Below are positions 46,589 to 57,115 of a stretch of 64,000 nt of DNA, piece after piece. The position numbers were made by a program, and so were the translations under genes. Where the stretch lies: the NCBI RefSeq assembly GCF_003369835.1, contig NZ_QPMJ01000003.1, positions 434,001-498,000 of the forward strand, given 5' to 3'. The notes below the pieces were generated by a model. That model was not told where the DNA came from, did no database searches, and worked only from the letters and a program-made list of their open reading frames with translations. The stretch comes from Halorussus rarus (GTDB lineage Archaea > Halobacteriota > Halobacteria > Halobacteriales > Haladaptataceae). The number at the start of each line of letters is the position of its first letter. The stretch's first letter is position 1.

Positions 46589-47963
46589 ACTGCTCGCCCG
46601 ACTGACCAAGATGGGCGCTCGCCAGACGGTCCTCGTTGTGCTCATCACTGGAACCGTCGTCGCCGGGGCCGGGTTCGGTCTCGCCGGCACTCTCACCGAC
46701 GATTCCCCCGAACCGACGCCGACTGCGACGCCCACCCCGACACCTCCGGACCCGACGGTCACTCCGCAGCAGACCGCGACACCGACGACCATCGAGCAGA
46801 CGACGGCAACTGCTCCGACCGACGGCGATACCGCCGACGATGACGACGACCCGACCGCGACGACCCGAACGACTACCACCGGGACAACCACTACGCCCGC
46901 AACACCGAACGCCACCCTGGCTCTGTCGGCGTCGGACCCGCCCGCGGTCAGCACCGAGGACGGGTCGGTCGAGCGCGTCGCCGGGAACCTCACCGGAACT
47001 CTCGACTGGACCGCGGGCTCGAACGCCACCAGCGTCACCCTCGTCGTCCAGACCTGGACGCCGGACTCCGAGTGGCGCGAGTCCCGCCGGGTCACCGTCG
47101 CTCCGAACGGGACGACGCTGGCCGTCGAGGACGCCCTCGGCGGTTCCGAACTGGTCTACGCCGCGGGCGAGCGCGCCGGCGAGTTCGCCGTCGGCGAGGA
47201 CGGCGCGACCGCGACCCGCGAGGGGTACGTCTCCGTGACTGCGGTGCTGTTCGGACCGAACGGGACCGAACTCGCCCGGAACTCGACCGCCGACGAGTAC
47301 GCCTTCAACGTGACGAACCAGGAGGAGAGCAACTTCTTCGCGTTTGGCGACTCCGGAACGACAACGACGGACGACACCCACCCGTCGCTACGCCTCGGCG
47401 GAGACGGCGAGGATCCGACCGTCCTCCGCGTGACGAACGCCGTCCCCGGCGGCTCGGGCCACGGACGGGTCTCGGTCACGAACACCGGCGAGGACGGGGG
47501 CGTCCTCCGGGTAACCGTCGAGAGCGTGTCGGACGAGGAGAACGGGTTCACCGAGCCCGAGCGCGAGGTCGACGACTCGCCGTCGACGGGCGAACTCGCC
47601 GAAGCGCTGGACGTCCGGATGAAGCTCGTCGACGAGGACGGCGAGACCGTCCAGTACCTGGCCGGCGGCGAGTCCTCCTACGCCTCGCTCGCCAGCCAGT
47701 CCGACCGGACGATGACTCCCGACACCTCGCTCGACAGCAACGAGACGGTCCGGTTCGTCGCGGAGTGGCGCGTCGACGCGTCGGTGGGCAACGAGATCCA
47801 GAGCGACTCCGTGACATTCGACCTCGACTTCACCGTCCTCGACGATGACGACGTCTCCCAGCGTCTCGATTCGCCGTCGGAAGTCGCCTCGGGTACACGG
47901 GCTAATGGCATGAAAAATGATAATATTGGTCGCGGTAGTAGTACGAACGAGGTGACGGCGTGA
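46569..47963 (+). CDS. Membrane-anchored protein with Thr/Pro stalk and C-terminal TasA-like domain (TapA-like candidate)
   Basis: A 464-residue protein. A hydrophobic segment (about 20-40, VLVVLITGTVVAGAGFGLAG) acts as anchor or signal; it lacks the YFSDTE box. A Pro/Thr-rich stalk (about 45-115) follows. Residues about 115-235 look like an Ig/FxLYD-type beta domain (VTLVVQTWTPDSEWRESRRV). Residues about 255-435 resemble the TasA-like domain of the subunits: TVLRVTNAVPGGSGHGRVSV, STGELAEALDVRMKL and DASVGNEIQSDSVTFDLDFT. This suits an accessory or basal fibre protein, like TapA in Bacillus. The start is GTG at 46569; GTG 46578 or ATG 46611 are alternatives. Confidence 0.75.
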   Translation: MVTVLRELLARLTKMGARQTVLVVLITGTVVAGAGFGLAGTLTDDSPEPTPTATPTPTPPDPTVTPQQTATPTTIEQTTATAPTDGDTADDDDDPTATTRTTTTGTTTTPATPNATLALSASDPPAVSTEDGSVERVAGNLTGTLDWTAGSNATSVTLVVQTWTPDSEWRESRRVTVAPNGTTLAVEDALGGSELVYAAGERAGEFAVGEDGATATREGYVSVTAVLFGPNGTELARNSTADEYAFNVTNQEESNFFAFGDSGTTTTDDTHPSLRLGGDGEDPTVLRVTNAVPGGSGHGRVSVTNTGEDGGVLRVTVESVSDEENGFTEPEREVDDSPSTGELAEALDVRMKLVDEDGETVQYLAGGESSYASLASQSDRTMTPDTSLDSNETVRFVAEWRVDASVGNEIQSDSVTFDLDFTVLDDDDVSQRLDSPSEVASGTRANGMKNDNIGRGSSTNEVTA

Positions 47964-48523
47964 TGGAGGGAAAACAGTCGCTCACCCGGATCGCGGCCCT
48001 GGTAGGGGTCGTGGTCGTCGTCGCCGCCTTCGCGAGCGGCGCGTACACCTACGGGCTGCTGTCCGACCGCGAGGACGGGTCGGTCTCCATCGAGGCCGCC
48101 GGGAACTTCTCCGATACCGCTACGGCGACTCCCGGCGGAAGTGTCTCTGAACTGAGTGAGGCTCCGAACAGCGATACCACCGCTTCGGACGATTCGACGG
48201 GCGAGGCGACCACTACGGCGGTCACTCAGACGGAGAAAACGACCGAGACTACGACAACACCGACCGAAAACACGACTACTACGACAACCACCGAGACCAC
48301 GACGACGAAGGATACGACTACTACGTCAACGACGACCGGTACCACCACGACGACTGGGACACCTACAACGACAGAGGACACCACGACGAAAACTGAGACG
48401 ACGACCGAAACCACGACGGACACGACAACGACGACCACTGAGACCACTACCACGACCGAAGCGACGACGACTACGACCGAGCCGACGTCATCTCCCACTT
48501 CCACGACGACCTCCAATCCATAG
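47963..48523 (+). CDS. Membrane-anchored Thr-rich surface protein
   Basis: A 186-residue protein. One hydrophobic segment (about 7-31, ALVGVVVVVAAFASGAYTYG) is followed by GLLSDREDGSVSIEAAGNFS, which resembles a degenerate TasA signal/mature boundary. From about residue 65 the sequence is almost entirely Thr with scattered Glu, Lys and Ser, a probable O-glycosylated stalk. The ATG at 47963 overlaps the preceding stop as TGATG, so translation is coupled. It may tether fibres or span the S-layer; no domain identifies its function. Confidence 0.7.
   Translation: MEGKQSLTRIAALVGVVVVVAAFASGAYTYGLLSDREDGSVSIEAAGNFSDTATATPGGSVSELSEAPNSDTTASDDSTGEATTTAVTQTEKTTETTTTPTENTTTTTTTETTTTKDTTTTSTTTGTTTTTGTPTTTEDTTTKTETTTETTTDTTTTTTETTTTTEATTTTTEPTSSPTSTTTSNP
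48165..48520 (+). repeat. Low-complexity ACN-rich (Thr-codon) tract
   Basis: About 350 bp of near-continuous Thr codons with interspersed GAR and AAR codons, encoding the Thr-rich stalk. The tract is lower in GC than flanking coding DNA and is prone to slippage. The minus-strand Val-rich frame opposite it is an artefact. Confidence 0.85.
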
Positions 48524-48533
48524 TCACTGACAT

Positions 48534-49094
48534 ATGAACCGAGAAACCCTCCGAGACACGCTAAGCGCATCGTCGATGAACCGCCGGAAAGCACTCCGAG
48601 TGCTCGGGCTCGTCGTCCTCGTCGCCCTCGTCGCCCCCTTCGTCGTCACGGCCGTGCCGCAGGTCGTGGGCGCCGACGCGAGCTACGTGGTGCTCTCCAG
48701 CAGCATGTCGCCGGCCATCCACGCCGGCGACGTGGTCGTCGTGAACGACGTCTCGCCCGCCAACGTCGAGGAGGGCGACGTCGTCACCTACCAGCCCCCG
48801 TCGGGTCACCAGCTCGCGGACGTGAACCGCGTGACCCACCGGGTCGTTGGGGTGACCAGTCGGGACGGCGAGCGCCACTTCCGGACGAAGGGCGACGCCA
48901 ACGAGGAGGCCGACGCCGCGCTCGTCCCCGCGTCGAACGTCGAGGGTCGGGTCATGTTCCACATCCCGTTCGTCGGTCGCGTCGTCTCGTTCGCCCAGTC
49001 GTCGCTCGGACTCCTCCTGCTGGTCATCGTGCCCGGCGCCCTGCTCGTCGTCTCGGAGCTCTACGACCTCTACGTCGCGGCGACGGAGGGCTGA
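48534..49094 (+). CDS. Type I signal peptidase (SipW/archaeal type)
   Basis: A 186-residue membrane serine protease. An N-terminal helix (about 22-46) precedes the catalytic SSSMSP (Ser 57 in the SMxP motif). VTHRVVG supplies His 102 in place of the bacterial Lys, and TKGDANEEAD carries Asp 121, the Ser-His-Asp arrangement of archaeal/ER signal peptidases to which SipW also belongs. A C-terminal helix (about 156-180) makes a second span. As the last gene of the cluster, 10 bp after the Thr-rich gene, it is the likely dedicated processing enzyme for the YFSDTE-type signals of the four subunits. Confidence 0.88.
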   Translation: MNRETLRDTLSASSMNRRKALRVLGLVVLVALVAPFVVTAVPQVVGADASYVVLSSSMSPAIHAGDVVVVNDVSPANVEEGDVVTYQPPSGHQLADVNRVTHRVVGVTSRDGERHFRTKGDANEEADAALVPASNVEGRVMFHIPFVGRVVSFAQSSLGLLLLVIVPGALLVVSELYDLYVAATEG

Positions 49095-49140
49095 CGGTCA
49101 CTGCGCCGTATGATCGATTCTCGTCGTTTGGTATTCGGCG

Positions 49141-50451
49141 TCAGGCGACGTTCCGCTCCTCGAGCAGGTCGCCGCGCTCGAACCGGTCGCTCCCGAGCGC
49201 CGAGACGTCGACCAGCGACGCCTCGCCGTCCAGCACCAGCTCGGCGACCAGCTGGCCGGTCGCGGGCGCGTGCTGGAAGCCGTGGCCCGAGAACCCCACC
49301 GCCTGAACGAACCCCGGCACGGTCTCCTCGACGATGGGGTGGTGGTCGGGCGTCACGGCGTAGAGCCCGGCCCAGCCCCGGCGGAGTTCGGAGTCGGGGC
49401 CGAAGTAGGTCGCGCAGTCGCCCGCGCGCTCGACGGCCTCGGCGGCCCAGTCGAGGTCCATCTTGCGGTCGAAGCCGTCGGGGTCCCGGTTGGGGTCGGC
49501 CCCTCCACCGGTGTCGCTCGCGGGTCGTTCCTCCCCGTCTGCTCGCGGGCTCTGCCCGCTTGCACGGTCCGAGGAACGGGGTTCCTCGCTCTCGAAGTGT
49601 CCGCCGACCAGCGCCGCGCCCTCGCGCTCGGGCCGGAAGTGCGACCCGGTGTCGAGGTCGATGGTGAGGGGCACGTCCTCGGGGACCGGCGTCTCGGGGT
49701 CGACGACGGCCATCTGGCGGCGCTTCGGTGCGACCGGGATCTCGACGGCCGCCATCGCGGCGACCCGGCGCGCCCACGGGCCCGCGGCGTTGACCACGAA
49801 GTCGACGTCGCGGCGTTCGCTTCCGAAAGACTCGCTCCGCTCGTCTTTCGACGTTCGAGAGGCGTCGCTTCTCTCACCGTCGGCAGTCACGCCGGTCACG
49901 GCGTCGTCGCTCGCCCCGGTACCGCGTTCGCGGTGGATGGCCGTCACGTCGGTCTGCGTCAGAATCTCGGCGCCGGCCTCGCGGGCGGCCGCGGCGAACC
50001 CCTGGAGCGCGAGGTGCGGGTCGGCGAACCCGTCGGTCGGCGAGTAGGTCGCGGCCACGAACTGGTCGGCCCGGAGCCCGGGGCAGTGCTCGGTCGCCTC
50101 CTCGGGGTCGAGCAGGACGCTCGGGACGCCCCGGTCGTTCTGCATGGCGACCTGCTCCTCGAACGCGCGTGCGGTCGCCGGCTCGCGGGCCGCGAAGAGG
50201 TAGCCCGGCCGACGGTAGGCGATGTCGGTGCCGAACGTCGACTCGAACGACTCCCAGACGTCCATGCTCTCCAGCGAGAGGTCGACGTTGACCGGCGTGG
50301 AGAACTGGGCGCGGATGCCGCCCACCGACCGCTCGGTGCTGCCGTTTCCCAGCGACCCCTTCTCGTAGACCGTGACGTCGGCCCCGCGCTCGGCCAGGTA
50401 GTAGGCGCTCGCGAGCCCCACGATGCCGCCCCCGACGACTGCGACGTCCAT
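49141..50451 (-). CDS. FAD-dependent oxidoreductase (DadA/glycine oxidase-like)
   Basis: A 436-residue flavoprotein of the DAO family. The N-terminal motif VAVVGGGIVGLASAYYLAE (4-22) binds FAD, with VTVYEKG as the ribose-contacting strand; VVNAAGPWARRVA is the second FAD segment and a C-terminal GFSGHGFQHAPATGQLVAEL closes the fold. It probably oxidises a D- or N-methylated amino acid; substrate unknown. Two hydrophilic insertions, SDASRTSKDERSESFGSERR and a longer EPRSSDRASG-type stretch, interrupt the fold; the first is encoded by a perfect palindrome (49824-49850) of the intergenic repeat type. ATG 50451 fits the family start. Confidence 0.87.
   Translation of the reverse strand: MDVAVVGGGIVGLASAYYLAERGADVTVYEKGSLGNGSTERSVGGIRAQFSTPVNVDLSLESMDVWESFESTFGTDIAYRRPGYLFAAREPATARAFEEQVAMQNDRGVPSVLLDPEEATEHCPGLRADQFVAATYSPTDGFADPHLALQGFAAAAREAGAEILTQTDVTAIHRERGTGASDDAVTGVTADGERSDASRTSKDERSESFGSERRDVDFVVNAAGPWARRVAAMAAVEIPVAPKRRQMAVVDPETPVPEDVPLTIDLDTGSHFRPEREGAALVGGHFESEEPRSSDRASGQSPRADGEERPASDTGGGADPNRDPDGFDRKMDLDWAAEAVERAGDCATYFGPDSELRRGWAGLYAVTPDHHPIVEETVPGFVQAVGFSGHGFQHAPATGQLVAELVLDGEASLVDVSALGSDRFERGDLLEERNVA
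49824..49850. repeat. Palindromic element inside a coding sequence
   Basis: CGAAAGAC (49824-49831) and GTCTTTCG (49843-49850) are perfectly complementary around the loop TCGCTCCGCTC. The stem-loop has the same loop type as the intergenic palindromes (GAGCGGAGCGA on the other strand). It lies in frame in the FAD oxidoreductase gene and encodes a charged, Ser-rich linker. Confidence 0.75.
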
Positions 50452-50636
50452 ACCCGCGAGTCGGTCGCGCGGATGTTAATCGTTGCCCCACTGCACGCGA
50501 AGTCCGCTCCCGTCCGCGATGCTCGCTCCGAACGGGCTACGCGACGCGACTCCCAGTACACGACAGCGCGCGGGAAGTTTCGCCCCGCTTGGGGGTGGCC
50601 GCCGGGGTTATCCGGCCGAGTCTCGAATGAACGACC

Positions 50637-50936
50637 GTGACAGATTCGAACCGCGAGATGGGAGTCGAGTTCGGCGAACTGGCCGACCGCATCGACGGCC
50701 ACGACTACCCCGCGACCACCGGGGAGATCGCCGACGCCTACGGCGAGTACGAGGTCGAGTACGCCGGCGGCTCGGAGTCGCTGGCCGCGCTGCTGGGCCC
50801 GATAGACGACACCTGCGACTCGCCGGCGGCGGTCAGGCAGGCCGTACTGAACGCGGTCGGCGGCGGGGCGGTCGGTCGGAGGGGGTACACCGACCGCGGT
50901 TCGTTCGCGTCGACCCCGAGCGATGTCTCGTTCTGA
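50637..50936 (+). CDS. DUF5789-type haloarchaeal protein
   Basis: A 99-residue protein matching the DUF5789 pattern: an (LGVE)FGELADRIDGHDYP start, EIADAYGEYEVEYAGGSESLA and a final RRGYTDRGS. Relatives are short acidic haloarchaeal proteins of unknown role. The start is GTG at 50637 in a GACCGTGACAG context; an internal ATG at 50658 is an alternative. It is divergent from the FAD oxidoreductase gene and followed by a 267-bp spacer before otsA. Confidence 0.8.
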   Translation: MTDSNREMGVEFGELADRIDGHDYPATTGEIADAYGEYEVEYAGGSESLAALLGPIDDTCDSPAAVRQAVLNAVGGGAVGRRGYTDRGSFASTPSDVSF

Positions 50937-51203
50937 CCGACGCCGCCGCCCCGGGCGAGAGTTTTCTCCTCGCACGCCCAGGAATCAAATGGTAATCGGG
51001 GCTTACTCCGCGACAAACGCGGCCTGAATCTCGTCGGCTCGAGACGGTCGGAACGTAGGCGACCGTTCCGCGGTCGGAACTGTCGTGAACGAACCTGAAC
51101 GGCCGACTACATTATCAGGACGTATCGGCATTTTTCGAACAGCAGACCTCGCCGACGGCGGGCGAACGCGCCCGCCGAGGGCGACAGGAGAGACACTTCC
51201 AGG

Positions 51204-52814
51204 ATGACCGCAAACGAGACAGGGGCGACAGCCGATTCGGCCGCCGAGACCGTCGCATCGCTGTGTGACGACCGCGAGCTCGTCGTCGTATCGAACCGCC
51301 AGCCGTACAGCCACAGTTACGCGGACGGCGCCGGGGACGCCGACGCCGCCGGAGACTCCGGCGCCGACACGGAGGACGCCGGGACCGCCACTTCCGGGGC
51401 CGACCCCATCACGGTCGACCGTCCGGCGGGGGGCCTCACCGCGTCGCTCGACCCGGTCATGCAGGCCGTCGAGGGGACGTGGGTCGCGTGGGGCGACGGC
51501 GACGCCGACCGCGAGGTCGTCGGGCCGGACGACGCCGTCGCCGTCCCGCCCGAGGACCCCTCGTACGACCTCCGGCGGGTCTGGCTGACCGACGACCAGG
51601 TCGAGCGCTACTACCGGGGGTACAGCAACCGGGTGCTCTGGCCGCTCTGCCACCTCGACACCGCCAAGATGGACGTCCGCGAGTCGTTCTGGCGGGCCTA
51701 CCGCGAGACCAACGCCGACTTCGCCGAGGCGGTGCTGTCGGCCGCCGACCGCGACCCCGTGGTCTGGTTCCAGGACTACCACCTCTCGCTGGCCCCGCGG
51801 TGGGTCCGGGACGACCGGCCCGACGCGTTCCTCATGCACTTCTGGCACATCCCGTGGCCCTCCCGGGACGTGTTCCGGACCTGCCCGCAGGCCGGGACGC
51901 TGCTCGACGGCCTGCTCGCCAACGACCTCGTGGGGTTCCACACCGACGACTACTGCCGGAACTTCCTCGACTGCGTCGAGGCCGAGACTGACGCCCGGGT
52001 CGACCGCGCCAGCGGGAGCGTCTCGTACCGCGACCACCGGACGTTCGTCCGGCCGTTCCCGCTGGGCATCGACGCCGTCCGGCAGGCCGACCTCGCCGAG
52101 TCCGACGCCGCCGACGAGTGGTGGGCGGAGTTCCGCGAGGCCCGCGGCATCGACCCGAGCGACGCGCTCGCGGTGGGCGTCGAGCGCCTCGACTACACCA
52201 AGGGCATCGAGGAGCGGTTGGCGGCGCTCGAGCGCTTCTGGACCGAAAACCCCGAGTGGCGCGGGGAGCTCACCTACGTCCAGAAGGGGACCGAGAGCCG
52301 GTCGGGCATCCCGGCCTACGACGCGCTCCGGGACCGCGTGGCCGCCGAAGTCGACCGGATCAACGACCGGTTCGGCACCGACGACTGGACGCCCGTGGTC
52401 TACACCACCGACCACCTGCCCGAGGCCGGCGTCGCCGCGCTCTACCGGGAGGCCGACCTCGGCCTCGTGACGCCGGTCCGGGACGGGATGAACCTGGTCG
52501 CCAAGGAGTTCGTCGCGGCCCAGACCCGCGACCCCGGCGCGCTCGTGCTGAGCGAACTCGCGGGCGCGACCGAACAGCTGGGCGACGAGGCCGTCCTGGT
52601 CCACCCGTACGACACCGCGGGCTTCGCCGACGCGATCCGCGAGGCGCTGTCGCTGTCCCGCGCCGAGCGCCGCCGGCGCGTCGCCGATCTCCAGCGCGAG
52701 GTCCACGCCGAGGACGTCTACGAGTGGCTCGAGGCCACGTTCGAGACCGCCGCCGCGGTGGACCGCGGCCGGCGCTCGCTCCAGCAGAGCCGGCCGAGTC
52801 CGACCGACGACTGA
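51204..52814 (+). CDS. otsA: Trehalose-6-phosphate synthase
   Basis: A 536-residue glycosyltransferase family 20 enzyme. The N-terminal VVVSNRQPY segment binds substrate, WFQDYHLSLAPRWVR and FWHIPWP belong to the active-site region, and VGVERLDYTKGIEERL is the family signature in the second Rossmann domain. It joins UDP-glucose (or another NDP-glucose) and glucose-6-phosphate to trehalose-6-phosphate. An acidic insertion (about 35-65) after the SNRQPY motif is a haloarchaeal addition. otsB follows after 33 bp, so the pair completes trehalose synthesis for osmoprotection. Confidence 0.94.
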   Translation: MTANETGATADSAAETVASLCDDRELVVVSNRQPYSHSYADGAGDADAAGDSGADTEDAGTATSGADPITVDRPAGGLTASLDPVMQAVEGTWVAWGDGDADREVVGPDDAVAVPPEDPSYDLRRVWLTDDQVERYYRGYSNRVLWPLCHLDTAKMDVRESFWRAYRETNADFAEAVLSAADRDPVVWFQDYHLSLAPRWVRDDRPDAFLMHFWHIPWPSRDVFRTCPQAGTLLDGLLANDLVGFHTDDYCRNFLDCVEAETDARVDRASGSVSYRDHRTFVRPFPLGIDAVRQADLAESDAADEWWAEFREARGIDPSDALAVGVERLDYTKGIEERLAALERFWTENPEWRGELTYVQKGTESRSGIPAYDALRDRVAAEVDRINDRFGTDDWTPVVYTTDHLPEAGVAALYREADLGLVTPVRDGMNLVAKEFVAAQTRDPGALVLSELAGATEQLGDEAVLVHPYDTAGFADAIREALSLSRAERRRRVADLQREVHAEDVYEWLEATFETAAAVDRGRRSLQQSRPSPTDD

Positions 52815-52847
52815 CGCGGGCGAACGACCCCATCCACACATCCACCG

Positions 52848-53762
52848 ATGGCTGACCCCACCGACTCAGACCGCGACGGGACCGACTCGGACGCAAGTAC
52901 CGACGCCGCGATCGACCCGGGCCTCGAACTCCCGAACCCGCTCCGCGAGCACCTCTACGCCGTGGTAGAGGGGCTGGTCGACCACGACGGCCTGCTGGTC
53001 GCGCTCGACTTCGACGGCACCCTGGCCGCCATCGAGGACCGGCCCGACGCCGCCGCCATTCCCGACCCGACCCGAGAGGCGGTCGCCGCGCTGGCCGAGG
53101 AGCCGAACGTCGAGGTCGCGGTCGTCAGCGGCCGGGAACTGGCCGACGTGCGCGACCGGGTCGACGTTCCCGAGGCGTCATACGCCGGCAACCACGGCCT
53201 CGAGATCCACGCCGAGGAGTACCGCGTCCACCCGACCGCCAGCGACGCAGAGGAGGACATCGCGGCCATCTCCGACGAGCTTCGCGACCGGCTCGCCGAC
53301 GTCGACGGCGTCATCGTCGAGAACAAGGGCGTGACCGCGACCGTCCACCACCGGCTCGTGGCCGACGACGAGGTCGCCCGGGTCGCGGACGCGGTCGATG
53401 AACTGGTCGACGTCCGCGACGACGTGCACCTGACCACCGGCAAGGACGTGCTGGAGCTCCGGCCCGCGGTCGAGCGGGACAAGGGCGAGGCGCTCCGGGA
53501 GCTCTACGACGTCCTGGTCCCCGACGGCGAGCAGTGGTTCCCGGTCTACGTCGGCGACGACACCACCGACGAGGCCGCGTTCGGCGTCCTCGGCGACCGC
53601 GAGCGGGGCTTCGGCATCAAGGTCGGCGACGACCCGAACACCGACGCGCCCTACCGGGTCGCCGACCCGGAGGCGGTCCGCGAGGTGCTCGACTGGCTCC
53701 GGACCTACGGCGTCGAGTTCCTGTCCGCCGACCGCCGAGACGTTCCGGGCGGCACGGCGTGA
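52848..53762 (+). CDS. otsB: Trehalose-6-phosphate phosphatase
   Basis: A 304-residue HAD phosphatase. The DFDGTLA motif (about 48-54) carries the nucleophilic Asp; VVSGRELADVRDRV is motif II, a basic KGEALREL helix and the YVGDDTTDEAAF segment (motifs III/IV) bind phosphate and Mg2+. The order and size suit trehalose-6-phosphate phosphatase, and adjacency to otsA settles the function. The 32 acidic N-terminal residues before the HAD domain are low-complexity. ATG 52848 is the only plausible start; the pair is probably one operon. Confidence 0.93.
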   Translation: MADPTDSDRDGTDSDASTDAAIDPGLELPNPLREHLYAVVEGLVDHDGLLVALDFDGTLAAIEDRPDAAAIPDPTREAVAALAEEPNVEVAVVSGRELADVRDRVDVPEASYAGNHGLEIHAEEYRVHPTASDAEEDIAAISDELRDRLADVDGVIVENKGVTATVHHRLVADDEVARVADAVDELVDVRDDVHLTTGKDVLELRPAVERDKGEALRELYDVLVPDGEQWFPVYVGDDTTDEAAFGVLGDRERGFGIKVGDDPNTDAPYRVADPEAVREVLDWLRTYGVEFLSADRRDVPGGTA

Positions 53763-53945
53763 CCGCCGGCCGCCGAGTTCGGTCCGTCGATTGCGTACTC
53801 TTCCTCCACCTCCGCCTCGTCGGTCGCGCCCTCCCGCTCGCCGGCTCCGTACCGTCACTTGCCGACCCCATACTCCCCTCGCCGTCTCCGTAATGCCCCG
53901 TTGAACCGGCGGACGGAGCCGCGAACGATGTGAACGGTCGCGCCG

Positions 53946-53952
53946 GTTTATT
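53946..53952 (+). promoter_or_regulatory. TATA-like box of the disordered protein gene
   Basis: GTTTATT about 30 nt upstream of the ATG at 53981, in otherwise GC-rich DNA; the main non-compositional argument that the downstream low-complexity frame is expressed. Confidence 0.5.
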
Positions 53953-53980
53953 CGCCGAATCGGTCAACTCCGAACGAACC

Positions 53981-55114
53981 ATGGCTACCGACGACGGCGA
54001 CACCGACGACGAGCACCGCGAGGACCGCGCCGGGGCGGGCGACGAGGGCGCGCTCGACCCCGAGGACCGACCGGGCGCACCAGATCCGACGCGGAGCGGC
54101 GACGGGGGTACGGACGGGAACGGGTCCACCTACAGCAACGCGGGCCGCGAGACCGCGTCCCGGTCCCACCGAACCGGTGACGCGCGGTCGGAACGCGGCG
54201 ACGCCCGACCGCAGGCCGACGCCGGACCGCGGAACGGCGGTGCTCCGGCCGGCTCGCCGCCGACCGGTCGCGGCGGGCCCGACCGGGGCCGAGAGGGCGA
54301 GCAGGGTAGCTCGGGCCGGCGGACGCGCCGGTACGGCTCCCGCCCGCCGACCGGGCATGGCGGCGCCCCCGGGCAGGGAGGTCCGTCCGGCGAACGGGGC
54401 GGAGGGCCGGGCGAACAGGGGACGTCCGCCGGCGAGCGAGGTGGCCGACCGGGCTCGTCGTCCGGCGAGGCCGCCGAGGATTACGGGCGACCCGGCGGTC
54501 CCGAAGTCGCCCGCGGGCGAGACCCGTCGGGAACCAGGGACGCGACGCCGGACGAGGGTCGCCGGCCTCTCGAGACCGACGCCGGCCCGGGCAGCGCCGC
54601 CCCGCCGAAGCGCACGCAGCCGCCGCGGGAACCGTCGGACCTCTCGGGGAACCCGGAGCGGACCGACCGCGGCGGCCGGGACGGTCGGTCGGCGGCCGGC
54701 GAGCGCCGGGAGGGGAAGTCCGGACCGCCCAAGTACGGGGGCCCGCGCGACCGGAACTGGGACCGGAACCGCGGCGGGTCAGCCGGGCAGCGCGAGCCCG
54801 CGGGCGGTCGGGGCGAACGGGGCGGTCAGCGCGAACAGGCCGGCCGCGGCGAGGCGGGCGGTCCGGGTCGGACCGAGAGTCAGCAGCGAGGTCCCGGCGA
54901 GGCAGGCGGTCGCCCCAAGGAGCGCGGCGACTCCGGCGGCCAGCCCGCCGGCCGCCGGGAGCCCGACCGGCGCCGCCAGCAGGAGTACAGTCCCGCCCGG
55001 TCGCCGGACCGGGAGCGCGAGACCCGCGAGTACGAGCGACGGCTCGACCGCAAACTGGACCGTCAGCGGGACTTCCAGCGGGACAAGAGCGGCGACCGGT
55101 ACCGGCGGCGGTAG
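53981..55114 (+). CDS. Gly/Arg/Pro-rich intrinsically disordered protein
   Basis: A 377-residue protein with no hydrophobic or structured segment. After an acidic start (MATDDGDTDDEHREDRAG) it is dominated by Gly, Arg, Pro, Ser and Glu with many GGxxGERGG and RGG-like units, ending in a basic DRERETREYERRLDRKLDRQ helix-like tail. In haloarchaea such a high Arg content is unusual. RNA binding or condensate formation is a possibility by analogy with RGG proteins, but that is speculation. Other frames here are also open because of the extreme composition, so the coding call rests on the TATA-like box and ATG at the leaderless distance. It is convergent with the ABC exporter gene. Confidence 0.58.
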   Translation: MATDDGDTDDEHREDRAGAGDEGALDPEDRPGAPDPTRSGDGGTDGNGSTYSNAGRETASRSHRTGDARSERGDARPQADAGPRNGGAPAGSPPTGRGGPDRGREGEQGSSGRRTRRYGSRPPTGHGGAPGQGGPSGERGGGPGEQGTSAGERGGRPGSSSGEAAEDYGRPGGPEVARGRDPSGTRDATPDEGRRPLETDAGPGSAAPPKRTQPPREPSDLSGNPERTDRGGRDGRSAAGERREGKSGPPKYGGPRDRNWDRNRGGSAGQREPAGGRGERGGQREQAGRGEAGGPGRTESQQRGPGEAGGRPKERGDSGGQPAGRREPDRRRQQEYSPARSPDRERETREYERRLDRKLDRQRDFQRDKSGDRYRRR

Positions 55115-55141
55115 ACGGTGTTCTGAGAACCGACAGCGGCG

Positions 55142-57100
<1,959 letters not shown>

Positions 57101-57103
57101 TAT

Positions 57104-57115
57104 CACTCCGGAGTG
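57104..57115 (-). promoter_or_regulatory. 12-bp palindrome at the ABC exporter transcription start region
   Basis: CACTCCGGAGTG is self-complementary and lies 3 bp upstream of the exporter ATG, between it and an AT-rich TATA-like stretch at 57128-57136. A repressor bound here would cover the expected transcription start. Confidence 0.45.

Noticed and set aside
48226-48594. Val-rich minus-strand frame opposite the Thr tract
   Set aside because: Reverse complement of repeated ACN codons gives GTN codons; a compositional artefact.
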